A stretch of DNA of 52,044 nucleotides from JANLSE01 sp038214135 (GTDB taxonomy: Bacteria; Chloroflexota; Chloroflexia; Chloroflexales; Roseiflexaceae). How positions within the stretch are numbered: the stretch's first letter is position 1; the number at the start of each line of letters is the position of its first letter. The notes beneath the pieces were generated by a model. The model worked only from the letters and a program-made list of their open reading frames with translations. It was not told where the DNA came from and made no database searches. Below, piece by piece: positions 49,711 to 52,044 of the stretch. The DNA is taken from the NCBI GenBank assembly GCA_038214135.1, contig JBBQSD010000032.1, positions 1 to 52,044 of the forward strand, in the 5' to 3' direction. A program made the translations under genes and the position numbers.

Positions 49711-49797
49711 GCCGGAGTGGCGGAATGGCAGACGCTGCGGTCTTAAAAACCGTTGGACTCAACATCCATACGGGTTCGACTCCCGTCTTCGGCACCA
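49711..49797 (+). tRNA. tRNA-Leu (anticodon TAA), CCA encoded
   Basis: 87 bases. Acceptor GCCGGAG pairs with CTTCGGC (one G-U). The anticodon loop CTTAAAA is held between GCGGT and ACCGT; the variable arm is long, as in class II tRNAs; the T-arm is CGGG-TTCGACT-CCCG. Discriminator A and CCA are encoded. It lies directly before a tyrosine integrase and probably provides the attachment site of the integrated element. Confidence 0.95.
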
Positions 49798-49817
49798 CGT
49801 CCCAATGCGGCAAACGG

Positions 49818-49850
49818 CCTCTCGATGCGAATGCGTCGAGGGGTTGTTTT
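49818..49850 (+). terminator. Intrinsic terminator after tRNA-Leu
   Basis: CCTCTCGATG pairs with CGTCGAGGGG around a 6-base loop, followed by TTGTTTT. It lies 21 bases past the tRNA, between it and the convergent integrase gene. Confidence 0.75.
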
Positions 49851-49858
49851 GTAGAAAA

Positions 49859-49896
49859 TGAGTCATTGCGTGAGTCATTGGAAAAACGTGAGTCAT
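49859..49896 (+). repeat. Three TGAGTCAT direct repeats (possible integrase arm sites)
   Basis: TGAGTCAT at 49859-49866, 49871-49878 and 49889-49896, the first two extended as TGAGTCATTG. They lie between the tRNA and the integrase stop codon, where arm-type binding sites of tyrosine integrases often occur. The function is inferred from position only. Confidence 0.5.
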
Positions 49897-49904
49897 CGCG
49901 CCCG

Positions 49905-51059
49905 TTAGCCGTTGCGCAGCCGCTGACCAAGACTGGCAATTGCGCTGGCTTTGTGCTCATCCAACGCATGGGCGTAAATGGTGGCGGTGATCGCCGGTGA
50001 GCTGTGGCCAAGGATCTTCGAGACGGTCACCAGCGGGACTCCATCGGCGAGCATGAGTGTTGCAGCGGTATGGCGCAGATCATGAAAGCGGATCGGCGGC
50101 AGTTCGGCCTTCTTCAAGGCACTCTTAAACTGCTTGATCAGATCAGAGAAGTGGATCGGTGCTCCTGTGTCTGTGACAAATACCAAGTTGAACCGATTCT
50201 TCCAGTGCTCGCCACGGAGGGCGCGCTCTTCATCCTGGTTCTGCTTGTGTAGACGCAGGAGTGTGACCAGATCAGCATCAAGTTGGAGGAGCCGTTCGCC
50301 AGCTTTGGTCTTGGTTGTCTGCAAGCTGAACTCGCGTAGCCCTTCAGCCCCCTTGATGCGCTGGAGTTGTTGGAAGATCCGCAGCGTACCAGCATCAAGG
50401 TCGATGGCATCCCACGTCAGGCCCAGGATCTCACCCTGACGCATCCCAAGATTGAGCGCAAGCCAGTAGAGCGCCTTCCAGCGATGCTTACCAAGTACCG
50501 TTAAGAGCGCACGGGCCTGGGCAAAGTCGAGCGGCTTGATCGGTGGAGTTCGCGCCGAGGGCAACGCAATATCGTCAGTAACATTGCGTGTGATGTAGCG
50601 CTGGCGCACGGCCACTGCCAGCGCCTTGTGCAGGCGGGCATGAGCGTTGCGTACGGTCTGGGCAGCAACCTTCTTACTCAAATCATTCACCCAGCCCTGA
50701 ACATCGGCTGGTGTAAGCTGGTTGAGCTTGCGACGGCCGATCTTGGCGTCTTTTATATAGCGCCGAACAACCCCCGCATAGTCTTCTTTGATCCTGGGTT
50801 TGAGGTTGACCGCAAAGGTCTCTAACCAGGTGACACACCACTGCGCCACCGTCGGTTGCTGAATCGTCAGATCGACACCCTGCTCTAGTTCGGCAAGGAG
50901 ATGCTTGAGCTTCTCACGCACCTCACGCTGGGTTTTGGCACGTCGACGCTTGGGTGGAGCACCTTCAATGCGCACCTGGGCATACCAGATGCCTGATTCT
51001 TCTGGATACTCATAGATCGACCCTTCGCCATTTGAACGGCCCTTCACACGTCGGGACAT
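49905..51059 (-). CDS. Tyrosine-type site-specific integrase (phage/ICE family)
   Basis: 384 residues. An N-terminal AP2-like arm-binding segment (SNGEGSIYEYPEESGIWYAQVRIEGAPPKRRRAKTQREVREKL), a SAM-like core-binding domain near 70-165 and the catalytic domain: Arg in LNLGMRQGEILGLTW, HDLRHTAATLMLADG, KILGHSSPAIT and Tyr in TIYAHALDE. All catalytic residues are present, so it is probably active. It reads toward the tRNA-Leu gene, 108 bases away. The partner attachment site would be outside the window or was not recognisable. Confidence 0.93.
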   Translation of the reverse strand: MSRRVKGRSNGEGSIYEYPEESGIWYAQVRIEGAPPKRRRAKTQREVREKLKHLLAELEQGVDLTIQQPTVAQWCVTWLETFAVNLKPRIKEDYAGVVRRYIKDAKIGRRKLNQLTPADVQGWVNDLSKKVAAQTVRNAHARLHKALAVAVRQRYITRNVTDDIALPSARTPPIKPLDFAQARALLTVLGKHRWKALYWLALNLGMRQGEILGLTWDAIDLDAGTLRIFQQLQRIKGAEGLREFSLQTTKTKAGERLLQLDADLVTLLRLHKQNQDEERALRGEHWKNRFNLVFVTDTGAPIHFSDLIKQFKSALKKAELPPIRFHDLRHTAATLMLADGVPLVTVSKILGHSSPAITATIYAHALDEHKASAIASLGQRLRNG

Positions 51060-51466
51060 TGGTGCACCTGTTCCTTTCTCGCCATTCGTCTATGCTTGCA
51101 CAGGCAATCCGTTTCAGCCATACGCACCTGATTGCGTGCAACACACCACACGTGAGAGTAATCAAGAATCAGAGATACTCCTGTGAGCATAAGGATTGCT
51201 GATCGTCGCGAGATCATTGCTCTGGTATAGTGTTGTATGCGTATGATCCTTGTAGCTATTATTTTACACTCAGCACATATGTTTGCCGATTATATACACT
51301 ATTCTATCGATGCAATAGATAACTCTATAACTGACACCTGAGCCATATATTCAGATTCTTAATGTTGCGGTAACGGATAGTATTTAGTTGACAGAATAGA
51401 CGATATGTCATATGATTATGTACATGGTTTTTCTTTCAATATCCCGACACAAGCGGAGGTGCAGCC
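51060..51466. other. AT-rich non-coding stretch inside the integrated element
   Basis: Visibly richer in A/T than the rest of the window (for example 51235-51420), with no convincing gene, no repeat of the chromosomal families and no clear hairpin. It probably carries promoters or the element's control region. The change in composition supports acquisition by transfer. Confidence 0.6.
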
Positions 51467-51908
51467 GTGGATGAACCAACGCTCCGGCAACTCATTGCTG
51501 GTGGAGAGACAGCAACGGTCGAATTTAAGAGTAGTGCTGCGCGCCCGATTGATATTGCCGTGCGCATGTGTGGGATCGCGAACAATCGAGCAGGCGGTGT
51601 GATCATCTTTGGTATTGAAGATGCCACCCGTGCCATTGTTGGTGTCCGCGATCCCAGCCTGACGACTGATGTTGCCCTGCGTGCAGCACGGATGGTCAAG
51701 CCAGCCGTCGCGTTCACGGAAACCAGCGTACAGAACTGGCACCTCGATGGCGGTACACTCATTACGGTCGAGATTCCACCGAACGATGGACGACTGTATC
51801 AGTACGATGGGCCTGCTATGTCCGGCGCGGCACGAATACCGTGCCGTTGTCGGTGGAGGAGATTGACGCCTTTCTCAAGGCGAATCGCGCCACCCGTTGG
51901 GAGTATAA
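51467..51908 (+). pseudogene. AlbA_2 (schlafen-like) DNA-binding domain protein, frameshifted and cut by an IS
   Basis: GTG start with GGAGG 6-7 bases upstream. The first 113 residues (LRQLIAGGETATVEFKSSAAR, NNRAGGVIIFGIEDA, VEIPPNDGRLYQYDG) are the AlbA_2 domain, usually the N-terminal half of a larger putative regulator. At about 51806-51812 the frame shifts: the correct continuation CYVRRGTNTVPLSVEEIDAFL lies in the +1 frame. About 95 bases later the coding region meets the end of an IS-like element at about 51909, so the C-terminal half is lost or displaced. A sequencing error could explain the shift but not the truncation. Confidence 0.75.
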
Positions 51909-52044
51909 TGGACCCCATAATCTAGACAGTCATCCATGAAAGGTTCCGTTCGAACACGCTATGAAAAAGGTTTACACATCCACGTTCAAAGCGCAGGTGG
52001 TATTGGAACTGTTCAAGGATCTGAAAACGGTTCCGCAACTCGCC
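51909..52044 (+). mobile_element. Left end of an IS3-like insertion sequence (cut by window edge)
   Basis: TGGACCCCATAATCTAGACA looks like an IS3-family terminal inverted repeat and marks the point where the AlbA_2 homology stops. A transposase gene begins 52 bases inside. The right end is outside the window, so the exact terminus and target duplication cannot be checked. Confidence 0.65.
51961..52044 (+). CDS. IS3-family transposase OrfA (partial, 5' end)
   Basis: 28 codons before the window edge, beginning MKKVYTSTFKAQVVLELFKD and continuing LKTVPQLA, the characteristic start of the helix-turn-helix Tnp_1 (IS3 OrfA) proteins. A weak AAAGG (51940-51944) lies upstream. Confidence 0.8.
   Translation, partial: MKKVYTSTFKAQVVLELFKDLKTVPQLA

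Noticed and set aside
51806..51812. Programmed frameshift in the AlbA_2 gene
   Set aside because: No slippery heptamer or following pseudoknot is evident, and the gene is also truncated by an IS end, so a mutation or sequencing error is simpler.

Overview
The window looks like chromosomal DNA of a Chloroflexota bacterium, probably class Chloroflexia. That placement is an inference from gene content and style: LLM/F420-type oxidoreductase, a membrane-rich gene set, YlxR directly followed by IF-2, moderate-to-high GC, and very many intergenic palindromes. No rRNA or other strong taxonomic marker is present. Most of the window is ordinary core and house-keeping DNA. The right end (from about 49.8 kb) is an integrated element.

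Layout. 1-9.3 kb: single metabolic genes (BtuF-like binding protein, sugar isomerase, MBL hydrolase, Gfo/Idh oxidoreductase, HhH-GPD DNA glycosylase, histidine phosphatase, SDR, epoxide hydrolase-like enzyme, DinB-like protein, coiled-coil protein). 9.4-11.3 kb: a Fur/Zur regulator and a ZnuA-type zinc-binding lipoprotein whose promoter carries a likely Zur operator. 11.7-18.5 kb: SDR, Cys-rich small protein, lipoamide dehydrogenase, SpoU methyltransferase, HAD hydrolase, LLM oxidoreductase, small membrane protein and GNAT. 18.5-23 kb: a minus-strand sugar-related operon (small protein, phytanoyl-CoA dioxygenase family, GHL6 glycosidase-like protein) divergent from an AraC regulator. 23-24.2 kb: three small DUF5655/YciI/DUF1801 genes. 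24.2-32.5 kb: the conserved nusA-ylxR-infB-rbfA-(MTase)-nrnA-truB-ribF translation cluster, without rimP at its usual place. 32.6-39 kb: YceI lipoprotein, UbiB-family kinase, flippase-like membrane protein, amine-oxidase-fold flavoprotein and epimerase. 39.3-45.7 kb: DUF2207 membrane protein, a zinc-ribbon membrane protein and a very large fusion of RRE-like, M50 protease and two cyclic-nucleotide-binding-like domains. 45.8-49.7 kb: two GT4 glycosyltransferases, a creatininase-family protein and FabZ. 49.7-52 kb: tRNA-Leu(TAA), a tyrosine integrase, AT-rich DNA, a broken AlbA_2-domain gene and the start of an IS3-like element.

The most unusual aspect is the intergenic DNA. Many gaps are filled, from the stop codon of one gene to the ribosome-binding site of the next, by hairpin cassettes built from tandem 7-8 bp words (GGTGAC-, ATCAGCC/GCTGAAA- and AGGAGTC-type). 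In several places the stop codon itself is part of the repeat. Smaller palindromes are scattered between genes, and one family is inserted in frame inside both GT4 glycosyltransferase genes, like Rickettsia palindromic elements. Two or three genes also look leaderless (a -10 box exactly six bases before the start codon).

All calls rest on reading the sequence and its translations. No database search or structure prediction was run.
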